Positions 54,863 through 64,000 of a stretch of 64,000 nucleotides of DNA are shown piece after piece. This stretch comes from Rhynochetos jubatus (lineage: Eukaryota > Chordata > Aves > Eurypygiformes > Rhynochetidae). Where the stretch lies: positions 744,001 through 808,000 of the forward strand of contig CM050677.1 in NCBI GenBank assembly GCA_027574665.1. Direction: 5' to 3'. The translations under genes were made by a program, and so were the position numbers. The notes beneath the pieces were generated by a model. The model was not told the DNA's origin, made no database searches, and saw nothing but the letters and a program-made list of their open reading frames with translations. The first letter of the stretch is position 1. Each line of letters begins with the position of its first letter.

Positions 54863-55129
54863 ACCCTGGGGTGGGGTGGTGGGTGGCAAACTGGTTTATA
54901 CTGGTTTGGTGGATTCCACCCCCCAGAACAAGGGACCCGGGCGCCCGGGAGGTCCCAAGGACGGGCCCCCTGAGCCCAGTGATGTTGTGCTGCCCGCCCC
55001 CCGCCCCCCCCCGAGTAGCAATAACCCCCCCCGCCCCCCGCGATCGTGTGAGTGGCTTTAATGTCCTGCCCCGCGTCCCCCCGCCCCCCCCAGCTGCCGC
55101 ATGGTCTCCCCGGACCCGCTTCGGCCCCC

Positions 55130-55135
55130 AATAAA
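55130..55135 (+). terminator. CLIP3: CLIP3 poly(A) signal
   Basis: AATAAA in GGCCCCCAATAAACACC, about 1.1 kb below the stop codon. It defines the 3' UTR that contains the nine-copy element. Confidence 0.85.
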
Positions 55136-55169
55136 CACCTTTGTACGTCCCACGGCTCCGGGGCGGCAC

Positions 55170-55550
55170 CTGGGAGGGGGGGGGAGGGGGCTGGGAGGGA
55201 GACCCCACCACTGGGGGGACCCCAAACCTGGGGGAGTGGGGGGACACCCCAAAGGTGGGGGGGATAGGGGAGACCCCAACGCTGGGGGGACCCCAAATCT
55301 GGGGGAGTGGGGGGACACCCCAAAGGTGGGAGGATGGGCGGGACCCCAACGCTGGGGGGACCCCAAATCTGGGAGACCCCAAAGGTGGGGGGATGGGCGG
55401 CAGCCCTGTGAAGACGCCGGGGTACGGGGGTGCACGGGGACCCCCCGGCGTGGGGGGGAGGGGCTGGGGGACAGGAGGCCGCAGCTGGGGTGGCGGGGCA
55501 CGGGGACACCCCAAAGCTGGGTCGTGGGGAACACCGGGGAGGGGTGGAGC
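55170..55550 (+). repeat. ~60-bp minisatellite between CLIP3 and CAPNS1
   Basis: Units GGGGGGACCCCAAATCTGGG, GAGTGGGGGGACACCCCAAA and GGTGGGGGGATGGGCGG repeat from the CLIP3 poly(A) site to the CAPNS1 CpG island. Confidence 0.85.
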
Positions 55551-55589
55551 ACACTCGGGGGGGGAGGGGGAACCACTGCCCCGCCCGCC

Positions 55590-55859
55590 GCCCCGGCGCC
55601 GCCATCTTGTTCCGGCGCGCGGTGGTGACGTCACGCGCGCGACGAAAGGGCGGTGTCCCTTTCCCCAGCGGCCGCCTGGCCCCACCCCCGACTCTCGGCC
55701 CCGCCCCCTTCCCCGCAGGCGCCGCGCGGTGTGACCCCGCCCCCCGCGCTCGGCCCCGCCCCCCGCGCTCGGCCCTGCCCCCGCGCGCCCCGGTCCCTGG
55801 GCGGGTCCCGCAGTCGCTCCCCGCAGCCGCCGTCGTCGCAGCAGCCGCCGGGCCCGCAG
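55590..55859 (+). promoter_or_regulatory. CAPNS1: CAPNS1 CpG-island promoter and noncoding exon 1
   Basis: GCGCGGTGGTGACGTCACGC (TGACGTCA, a perfect CRE, near 55626) and several GGCCCCGCCCC boxes (Sp1 type) precede an exon that ends GGGCCCGCAG/GTACCG at 55859. The coding exon begins after TTCCTTCCAG at 56797. No TATA box is seen. Confidence 0.65.
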
Positions 55860-56039
55860 GTACCGGGACCCCCCCCCGGACCCCCCCGGCTGCCCCCCCC
55901 GTGCCCCCCGTAACGGCTTCGTGACTCAGCCGCGGCCCCGCCCGGCTCCCGGAAATCCCCACCCGGAGCCGGGCGGGGCTGGGCGCCCCCTGCGCCGGGG
56001 GGTCCGCAGGGCCCGCGGCTATGGAGAGCGCGGGGGGGC

Positions 56040-56755
56040 CGTAGGGCTGGGGGGGGGGGTCTGTAGGGTCCAGGGGGATCCATAGGGGTGGGAGGATCCA
56101 TAGGGCTGGGGGGGGGGTCTGTAAGGTTGGGGAGGGGTCTGTAAGGCTGGGGAGGGGTCTGTAGGGCTGGGGAGGGGTCTATAAGGCTGGGGAGGGGTCT
56201 GTAAGGCTGGGGAGGGGTCTATAAGGCTGGGGAGGGGTCTGTAAGGCTGGGAGGGGTCTATAAGGCTGGGGAGGGGTCTATAAGGCTGGGGAGGGGTTCT
56301 GTAGGGCTGGGGAGGGGTCTGTAGGGCAGGGAGGGGTCTGTAAGGTTGGGGAGGGGTTCTATAGGGCGGGGAGGGTTCTGTAGGGCTGGGGGGGTCTGTA
56401 GGGCCTGGGGGGATCCATAGGGCTGGGGGGGGGGTCTATAGGGTTTGGGGGTCTGTAGGACCTGGGGGGATCCATAGGGCTGGAGGGGGGGTCTCTAGGG
56501 CCCAGGGGTGGCTGAGGCGTCTCCACAGGGATGGGGGGGGGAGTCTGTATGAGCCCAGGGGCTCTATAGGGCTGGGGGGGGGTTTGGGGTGTTACCTATA
56601 GGGGCTCTGGAGTGCTCTTGGAGTCTGTAGGATCCCTCAGGCACCCACAGTGGGCCGGGGGGGGCTGTAGGGGCCAGGTGTGGGGCGCTATAGGGCCAAG
56701 GGGGGCGCTATAGGGTCTGGGGGGGCGCTGTAGGGTCGGGGGGGGGCTATAGGGC
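56040..56755 (+). repeat. CAPNS1: ~22-bp minisatellite, CAPNS1 intron 1
   Basis: Units GGGGAGGGGTCTGTAAGGCT and GGGGAGGGGTCTATAAGGCT in about 15 good copies, then looser GGGTCTGTAGGG copies. The reading frame is not conserved. Confidence 0.9.
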
Positions 56756-56939
56756 CATGTGGCATCACCTAATGCTGCTCTCTTCTTTCCTTCCAGCCTC
56801 TCCCAGTGTTGCCAGTGCTCCCCCTAGTAACCCCCAGTGCTCCCCCCAGTAACCTCCCAGCGCTCCCAGTAACCCCCAGTGCTCCCCAGTACCCCCCAGT
56901 AACCCCCCAGCACTCCCAGTGCCCCCCTCTGCGGGGACC

Positions 56940-59900
56940 ATGTTCCTGGTGAAGGGGCTGCTGGGGGGGGGCGGGGGCGGAGGGGGCGGGGGGGGCCTCC
57001 CCGGTGGCATCGGCTCAGTGCTGGGGGGGCTGCTGAGCGGGGGGGGGCGCAGGGGGGCGCGGGGGAGGCGCCGGGGGGGCCATGGGGGTCCTGGGGGGCG
57101 TCATCAGCGCCATCAGGTGAGTGACCCCGGAGGGGGGTGAGATGGGGGGACACGGGGGACACGGGGGACATTGGGGATGAGGGTTGGGGGTCGTGGGGGA
57201 CCTGACACCGTGGCACAGGGGGGACATGGGGTTGGGGGGACCCTGGGGGGTGCTGTGAGGGGGGGGCGCAGAGGGGGGGGCAGCACCCTGGGGTGCTCTG
57301 ACCCCCCGACTCCCCCCGCAGCGAAGCGGCTGCCCACTATAACCCCGAACCCCCGGTAAGTGCCCTCCTGCCCCGGCACCCCCCAACCCTGGGGACCCCC
57401 CGTGCCCACGGTGGGGTCCCTCCCGTGGGTTTGGGGGTCCCCCTGACCCCCCTCCGTGCCCCCCCCCAGCCCCCCCGCACCCACATCTCCACGGTGGATG
57501 CCAACGAGAGCGAGGAGGTGCGGCAGTTCCGGCGGCTCTTCACCCAGCTCGCCGGCGACGTGAGTGACCCCCACATCCCTGGGGCCCCCCTGGGGCCTCC
57601 CCGCCCCTCGGGACCCCCCCGGCCCCCCTGGGCTGCCCCCGAGCCCTCCAGGATCCCCCCAAGCCCCCCTGACCTTTCCACTCCCCTCCCGCATCCCTTG
57701 GACCTCCGGGACCCCCCCAGGATCCCCCAACCAGCCCCCAGGATCCCGCACCCCCCCCGCACCCCCCCAGCCCTGGTGGGGTCCCCTGACCCTACTGGAT
57801 CCCTCGGGTCACCCCCCAACCCCCAGGCATCCCCCCAACCCCCAGGGATCCCCCGACCCTACTGGACCCCTCGGGTCACCCCCCAACCCCCAGGCATCCC
57901 CCCAACCCCCAGGGATCCCCTGACCCTACTGGGCCCCTTGGGTCACCCCCCAACTCCCAGGCATCCCCCCAACACCCAGGGATCCCCCGACCCTTCTGGA
58001 CCCCTCCGACCCCCCTGGGTGCCCCAGCTCCCTCCTGCTACCCCTGGATCCCCCCCATCCCCCCCCCAGGGTCCCTCACCCCCCCAGCCCCCCGGGGATC
58101 CTTGCTGAATCCCCCTCCCACATGCCCAGACCCTACAGGATCCCCCCAAGACCCCCTTGGATCCCCCTGAACCCCCCCTGCCCCCCCCAGCCTTCCCCCA
58201 GTCTCGTGGGATCCCCCCCCGGATCCCCTCCTGACGCCCTGCAGCCCCCCCCCAACCCCCAGTGGGTCACTGGATCCCATGGGATGCTCCTCGGATCCCC
58301 AGAGCCCCCCCCATCAATGGGGGGGGCTGATCCCCTGGGAGGGGGGCTTGGGGGGTGCCCTGGGACCCCCCCCCACGCCGGTCTCTGGCAGGACATGGAG
58401 GTGAGCCCCACCGAGCTCATGAACATCCTCAACAAGGTCGTCACCCGCCGTGAGTGTCCCCAGAATGGGGGGGGGGCACAGCACAATGTGGGGGGGACCC
58501 TGGACCACCCCCCCCCAAATCAGCAGGAAGGGAGGGTTGGGGGGCACAACCCTATAGCAGCCACTAGAGAATCCCCACACGGGGCGGTGAGAAAAACACC
58601 CCAAAACATTCCAGTTTGGGTTAAAACTTGGGGGGGGGGATGTGGGGGGGTCCCAGGGGTCCGGTGGGGGCCCCCAACAATGATCTGTTCCCCCCCCCCC
58701 CCCAGATCCCGACCTGAAGACGGACGGCTTCGGGCTGGACACCTGCCGCAGCATGGTGGCCGTGATGGATGTACGCTGGGGGGGCAAGGGGGGGCGGGGG
58801 AGTTTTGGGGGGTGAGGGGGTCCCCATCACCCCCCCCAAATCTCCTTGACCCCCCCACCGCCCCCCCGCAGAGCGACACGACGGGGAAACTCGGCTTCGA
58901 GGAGTTCAAGTACCTGTGGAACAACATCAAGAAGTGGCAGGTGGGGGGGGACAGCCCAGAATTGGGGGGACCCTGAAATTGTGGGGGACACCCAAAAATT
59001 GAAGGGACACCCCAAAATGGGGGGCACACCCCAAAACTGGGAGGGACACCGAAGTTGCGGGGGACAGCCCAGAATCGGGGGGGGGGGACACTGAAATCCT
59101 GGGGGCACCCCAGAATCCGGGGGGCAGCCCAGAATCATAGGGCACCCCGAAATCGGGGGTACCCTGAAGTTGAGGGGACACTCCAGAACCAGGGGGAGAC
59201 CCCAAAATCGGGGGACCCCAAAATCGAGGGGACACCCCGAAATCAGCAGGGGACCCAAAATTGGGGGGACAGCCCAGAATCAGAGGGACACCTAAGACAA
59301 GAATTGGGGGGCACCCCAAAATCGGGGGCCCACAGGAACTCCCAATCCTCCCCAAAAATGGGGGGCGGGGAGCAGCAGGGACTTTCCCTGAGGTCCCAAA
59401 ATGGGGGAGGGGGGGGGCATTTAGAAAAAATGGGGGTGGAACCCCCAAAAGTTGGGGGGGTAAGGGTTCTCCAGGGACTGGGAAATGGGGGGGGGAAATG
59501 GGGGACACCCCCATTGCTGGGAGGGGTCACTACACCCTGTGGGGACCCCAAATCCTGGGAGACCACTGAGGATACCCCCCCAGTTCTGGGGGGTGGGGAC
59601 ATTGAAACCCCCCCAAATTTGGAATGAGGGGGTCACAGGGACCCAGGGGACCCCAAACCTGGGGGGGTCTGTGTGGAGACAACATGGACACCCCCACCCC
59701 CCCAAACCTGGGCCGGGGAGGAGTTGGGGGGTGGGGGGGGTGTAAATTGAGGATGGGGGCATATGGGGGTACAGGGGGGCCCCCCAAAACCCATCCCCCA
59801 TGCCCCCCCCCCCCCCCAGTGCATCTACAAGCAGTTCGACACCGGTCGGGACTCGGGCGCAGCTGCGGGGGACTTCGGGCGCAGGAGCTGCGGGGGCCTT

Positions 59901-62510
59901 CGAGGCGGCAGTGGGGGGGGGGGGCAGCTGGGGGGGGTCACTGGGGGGTCCGGCGGTGGACATGGGGGGCTGGGGGGGGATTTTGGGGGTCTGGGATATT
60001 GGGGAGAGCAGGGAATTTGAGGGGGGCACAGTCTTTGGGGGGGGGTGTCAGGGAATTTTTGGGGGGCCCACAGGATCTGGGGGGGTCTGGGGAATTGGGG
60101 GGGCTCCACAGGATCTGGGGGGGGTCTGGGGAATCGGCCTGCAGGATATTGGGGGGGTGAAGGTGTCAGGAGGGTCGGGGGTGTTTGGGGGGGGGTCCGG
60201 AGTGTTGGGGGGGGAGTATTTGGGGGTGTTGGGTGAGTCCCAGGTACTGGGGAGGGGTCTGGAGTGGTTGGGGGGGGGTCCGGAGTGTTGGGGGGGAGTA
60301 TTTGGGGGTGTTGGGTGAGTCCCAGGTACTGGGGAGGGGTCTGGAGTGTTTGGGGGGGGGGGTCCGGAGTGTTGGGGGGGAGTATTTGGGGGTGTTGGGT
60401 GAGTCCCAGGTACTGGGGAGGGGTCTGGAGTGGTTGGGGGGGGGTCCGGAGTGTTGGGGGGGGAAGTATTTGGGGGTGTTGGGTGAGTCCCAGGTACTGG
60501 GAGGGGTCTGAGTGGTTGGGGGGGGGTCCGGAGTGTTGGGGGGGGAGTATTTGGGGGTGTTGGGTGAAGTCCCAGGTACTGGGGAGGGGTCTGGAGTGTT
60601 TGGGGGGGGGGTCCAGGGTGTTTGGGTGGGGGCAGTGGGGACATACTGGGGCTTGGGACATTCTGGGGGACAGGGGGTGTTGACGGGGGGGCAGAGGCAT
60701 GGGGGGGGTCAAAGGTCACGTGTGTGTCCCCCCCCAGGTTTCCGGCTGCCCGCCCCGCTGTGGGGGGTCCTGGCCCGTCGCTATGGCGACGAGGGGGGGA
60801 GCCTGGATTTCGACAACTTCATCAGCTGCCTCGTGCGCCTGGACGCCATGTTCCGTAAGGGGGGGGGCCAGTTTTAGGGGGGGGGGGGGGGTACCCATGG
60901 GGGGGGTGTCCACCCATGGAGGGGGTCCCAGGAGCAGGGGCATCCAGGGCTGAGCGGTGCCCAGGGATGGCGGCGCCCCCAGGGTTATTGGGGTCCCCTG
61001 GGCCCCCCTGCAGAGGTGGGGAGGGCAGGGTGATGACCACGGTTTTGGGGTCCCCCCCCGGTTTTGGGGTCCCCCCAGGTGCCTTCAAGTCGCTGGACCG
61101 GGATGGGAGCGGGCAGATCCGCGTCAGCCTCCAGGAGGTGGGTTGGGGGGCCCCCCACACCCGGGGTGGCTGTTGGGGTCCCCCCGGCCTCTTTCTGGGG
61201 TCTCCCAGAGTTGAGGGGGGGGTCCCGGGGTGTGGGGGGAGGAGGTAGCCCCCACCACTGCCCTGGCTCTGCCCCCTGGGCCCTGTCTCCCTCTAGAGCA
61301 CCCCAAGTCCTTTTTGAGCACCCCAATTTTCTGTGGGGCACCCCGGTCCCTATAGACCCCCCCCATAAATCACCCCAAACACCTATAGGTCACCGCTAAT
61401 GCTTTTGGCCCCCCCAAGTCCCATAGGGGCCCCCCAATCCCATAGGAAACCTGTGATCCCTATAGGGGCCCCCAAATCTCTGCAGAGCACCCCAGCTCCC
61501 TATGGAGCAGCAGTGCCCCCCCCCCCCCCCCCCCCCCCCCCGTAAGGCCCCCTCAACTCTGCATAGGGTGGCCCTGAGCCTGTGGGACCCACCCCATCCC
61601 CTTCGGGTGACCCCAGTGCTATAGGGGACTCTGGGGTGGGCCTGAGCCCTATAGGGATGCCCTCAATCCCCATAGCATGACCCACCCCCCCGGGACCTCC
61701 CCATTCTCTGGGGTGGCCCCTATACCCCTATAGAACCCCTATAGGGCCCCTGTAGAGCCCTTATAGCATCCCTATAACCTGTAAGATACCTATAGAGCCC
61801 CTGTAGCCCCTATAAGACCCCTATACCCCTATAGGGCCCTTGTAGAGCCCCTATACCCCTGTAGGGCCCCTGTAGTGCCCCTGTAGCCCTATAGAGCCCC
61901 TATACCCCTATAGGACCCCTATAGAGCCCCTATACCCCTGTAGGGCCCCTGTAGCCCCTATAGAGCCCCTATACCCCTATAGGACCCCTTTAGAGCCCCT
62001 ATACCTCTGTAGTGCCCCTGTAGCCCCTATAGAGCCCCTATACCCTATAGGACCCCTATAGAGCCCCTATACCCTGTAGGGCCCCTGTAGCCCCTATAGA
62101 GCCCCTATACCCCTGTAGGGCCCTATAGAGCCCTATACCCCTATAGCCCCTATAGAGCCCCTATACCCCTGTAGGGCCCCTGTAGTGCCCTGTAGCCCCT
62201 ATAGAGCCCCTATACCCCTATAGGACCCCTATAGAGCCCTATACCCCTGTAGGGCCCCTATAGAGCCCCTATACCCCTATAGGACCCCTATAGAGCCCCT
62301 ATACCCCTGTAGGGCCTCTGTAGTGCCCCTGTACCCCTATAGAGCCCCTATGCCCCTATAGGACCCCTATAGAGCCCCTATACCCTGTAGGGCCCCTATA
62401 GAGCCCCTATACCCCTATAGGACCCCTATAGAGCCCCTATACCCCTGTAGGGCCCCTATAGCGCCGGCCTCTTCTCTCTGCAGTGGCTGCAGCTCACCAT
62501 GTACTCCTGA
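56940..62510 (+). CDS. CAPNS1: CAPNS1, calpain small regulatory subunit, frame broken as given
   Basis: This is the common 28-kDa partner of calpains 1 and 2. Exons: 56940-57116, 57322-57355, 57470-57559, 58392-58449, 58706-58770, 58872-58940, 59820-59910, 60738-60854, 61079-61137, 62484-62510. An N-terminal glycine-rich domain (start MFLVKGLL) is followed by penta-EF-hand sequence: NESEEVRQFRRLF, SPTELMNILNKVVTRHPDLK, DSDTTGKLGFEEFKYLW, LDFDNFISCLVRLDAMF, SLDRDGSGQIRVSLQEWLQL and the end TMYS. From the ATG at 56940 the frame fails: the nine-G run at 57039-57047 is one base too long for the Gly-rich domain to join AMGVLGGVISAIS, and stop TAA is met in exon 2 of the coding set. An ATG at 57082 in good context would give 214 residues without the Gly-rich domain. 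Exon 59820-59910 reads DTGRDSGAAAGDFG where the EF-hand loop DTDRSG is expected. Confidence 0.9.
57780..58000 (+). repeat. CAPNS1: ~64-bp tandem repeat, CAPNS1 intron
   Basis: Three to four copies of CCCTACTGGACCCCTCGGGT, CACCCCCCAACCCCCAGGCA and TCCCCCCAACCCCCAGGGAT. No function visible. Confidence 0.85.
58940..59330 (+). repeat. CAPNS1: Degenerate CCCAAAATCGGGGGACACC repeat, CAPNS1 intron
   Basis: Twenty-base units with GGGGGACACCCCAAAAT and GGGGCACCCCGAAATC variants. GGGACACCCC/GGGGTGTCCC-type short palindromes recur. Confidence 0.82.
60180..60640 (+). repeat. CAPNS1: ~80-bp minisatellite, CAPNS1 intron
   Basis: Five to six nearly identical units of GGGGGGTCCGGAGTGTTGGG, GAGTATTTGGGGGTGTTG, GGTGAGTCCCAGGTACTGGG and GAGGGGTCTGGAGTGGTT. 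Every unit contains G/GTGAGTCC, a textbook 5' splice-site sequence. Confidence 0.93.
61690..62460 (+). repeat. CAPNS1: CCCCTATAGAGCCCCTATACC minisatellite-like array, CAPNS1 last intron
   Basis: About 30 units built from CCCCTATAGAGCCCCTATA, CCCCTGTAGGGCCCCTGTAG and CCCCTATAGGACC. CTATAG is self-complementary and occurs throughout. The array ends about 20 bases before the acceptor of the final 27-base coding exon. Confidence 0.93.
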
Positions 62511-62641
62511 GGTGCCTGCGCTTGGGGGGGCACCCGGACCCCCCCCTGCACCCCACAACCTGCACCCCACCCCCCCACACTGCAGCCCCCCCAGCTGTGA
62601 AATGGGGGCCCCAGACCCCCCCCCCCCCCTACCTGCCCCCC

Positions 62642-62647
62642 AGTAAA
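62642..62647 (+). terminator. CAPNS1: Candidate CAPNS1 poly(A) signal (AGTAAA)
   Basis: AGTAAA lies about 130 bases below the stop, followed by GTGCCTTTGTCTTTTTGGGG, a GU/U-rich downstream element. No AATAAA is present nearby, so this variant signal is the best candidate. Confidence 0.6.
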
Positions 62648-62689
62648 GCTCACCCGGCCCACCCGGTGCCTTTGTCTTTTTGGGGGTGG

Positions 62690-63480
62690 GGGCTATAGGG
62701 GTCTGGGGGCTAGGGGGCGCCTGTAGGGAGCTATAGGGGAGGTGGGTGCCATAGGGGGGCTGTAGGGGGGCTGGGTGCAAGGGGGGGCTGTAGGGAGCTA
62801 TAGGGGGGTTGGGTGCTACAGGGGGGCTGTAGGGGGTCCAGGTGCTATAGGGGGACTATAGGGGGTCTGGGTGCTGGGGGGGGCTGTAGGGAGCTATAGG
62901 GGGTTGGATGTTACAGGGGGGCTATAGGGGGTCTGGGTGCTACAGGGGGTCTGTAGGGACCTATAGGGGGGTTGGATGTTACAGGGGGACTATAGGGGGT
63001 CTGGGTGCTACAGGGGGGCTGTAGGGAGCTATAGGGGGGTTGGATGTTACAGGGGGACTATAGGGGGTCTGGGTGCTACAGGGGGGCTGTAGGGAGCTAT
63101 AGGGGGTTGGGTGCTACAGGGGGGGGGCTGTAGGGGGGTCTGGGTGCTGTGGGGAGCTGTGACAGGTCTGGGTGCTGGGGGACTATAGGAGCTATAGGGG
63201 TCTGGGGGCTTGAGGGGCTTTGGGAGGTGCTGCAGGGGTGACACGTGCAGGGGGGCTAGAGGGGGCTAGAGGGGGTGGTGCTATAGGGAGATACAGGGGG
63301 TACAGGGGCTATAGGGGGCTGTAGGGGGGTGGGGGGCTGTAGGGGGATGGGCGCTATAGGGGGTACAGGCGCTATAAGGGCTGTAGGGGGATGGTGCTGT
63401 GGGGCACAGGGGCTCTAGGGGGGGCAGTCCAGGGCTGGGGGGGGGGTGAGGGGGGGCTGTAGGGGGCAGGGGGTCTAGAG
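62690..63480 (+). repeat. GGGGGGCTGTAGGGAGCTATAGG minisatellite-like array
   Basis: Units of 60-80 bases with GGGGGGCTGTAGGGAGCTAT, AGGGGGTTGGATGTTACAGG and GGGACTATAGGGGGTCTGGG fill the 3' flank of CAPNS1. It is nearly the reverse complement in style (CTATAG, CCCC/GGGG) of the array in the last CAPNS1 intron. Confidence 0.9.
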
Positions 63481-63484
63481 GGGG

Positions 63485-64000
63485 TCGGGGGTGTCCCGTA
63501 AGGTCTGCAGGGCCGGGGGGGGGCCGGGGGGGTCCCTATGGGCGCCGGACGCGTCTCCCTGGGGGGAGGAACGGGTTAAGGCGGCGGCGCCTCGGAACGC
63601 GCTTTAAAGGGCAACGCGCGGGCACCGCCCCCCCCCCTTCCCGGTGGCCCCACCCGGTCTCGCTCCCGGTCCCGGTAGCGCGCGGCCGCGGCGGTGGAGG
63701 CGCCGGGGGCAGCCGGTGGGGGGCGCTGCGGCTCCAGGGGGGGCGAGGGGGGGCCCAGGGGCCGGTAGCGGGGGATCCGGGTGGGGGGCGGAGGGGTCGG
63801 TGTCCGCCGGACCAGTGTCCCGGTGCCCCGGGGGTCGGGAGCGAGGTGTCCCGGGGGGTCCCGGTGCCCCGGGGGGGCGGGGGGCTGTGTAGCGAGGTGT
63901 CCCCGGGGGGGGGGGTGTGTCCCACGGATCGGTGTCCCGGGGGTCGGGAGCGAACTGTCCCGGGGGGTCCCGGGGGCGGTGGCGGGGGTTCCTAAGGGGT
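63485..64000. other. Unassigned CpG island at the window edge
   Basis: CGCCTCGGAACGCGCTTTAA, GGGCAACGCGCGGGC and GTAGCGCGCGGCCGCGGCGG give a CpG-dense block with GC boxes, then GGTGTCCCGGGGGTCC repeats. It may be the promoter of the next gene (COX7A1 follows CAPNS1 in human), but no coding exon was recognised. Confidence 0.4.

Noticed and set aside
41480-62460. CRISPR-like arrays (regular repeats with spacers).
   Set aside because: The repeats are contiguous minisatellites in eukaryotic introns, without unique equal-length spacers or cas genes.
63536-63925. A 129-codon minus-strand frame at the window end.
   Set aside because: It lies in a CpG island and GGTGTCCCGGGGG repeats, has low-complexity Pro/Arg content and no recognised domain.

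Overview
This window is vertebrate, and almost certainly avian, nuclear DNA from a very GC-rich, gene-dense microchromosome. Genes are split into many short exons with GT/AG junctions, promoters are CpG islands, polyadenylation signals are AATAAA-type, and there are CR1 LINE 3' ends with the bird-specific sequence near 505-803, 31414-31474 and 31490-31660. Introns and spacers are packed with G/C-rich minisatellites. The species cannot be told from the sequence.

Layout, left to right: PPP1R37 (+, 3' part, 1-5639) converges on NKPD1 (-, 7614-12692). A 5-kb repeat-filled gap (12.7-17.8 kb) holds three exon-like pieces of a galectin. Then come BLOC1S3 (+, 18238-18732), CCDC61 (-, 19501-22015), POLR2I (+, 23334-26089), WDR62 (-, 27548-37544), THAP8 (+, 37917-40411), CLIP3 (+, 43042-54019) and CAPNS1 (+, 56940-62510). 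The last 1.5 kb is a minisatellite followed by an unassigned CpG island.

In human, PPP1R37, NKPD1, BLOC1S3 and CCDC61 lie in 19q13.32, while CLIP3, THAP8, WDR62, POLR2I and CAPNS1 lie in 19q13.12. The window therefore joins two human-separated blocks, with the join between CCDC61 and POLR2I. TRAPPC6A, OVOL3 and TBCB, which sit among these genes in human, were not found here.

The genes do not form one pathway. They are mostly housekeeping or cytoskeletal: a PP1 regulator, a KAP NTPase, a lysosome-related-organelle subunit, a basal-body protein, an RNA polymerase II subunit, a spindle/centrosome scaffold, a THAP-finger DNA-binding protein, a CAP-Gly trafficking protein and the calpain small subunit. 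CCDC61/POLR2I and WDR62/THAP8 are head-to-head pairs sharing CpG-island promoters with CCAAT boxes. Perfect or near-perfect NRF1 palindromes recur at BLOC1S3, POLR2I, WDR62/THAP8 and CLIP3; NKPD1 alone has a TATA box.

The most unusual observations are a nine-copy conserved element in the CLIP3 3' UTR, disrupted galectin exons between NKPD1 and BLOC1S3, a frameshifting G tract plus a wrong-frame EF-hand exon in CAPNS1, a CCAAT-box array inside CLIP3, and two long GGGAT arrays in NKPD1 introns.
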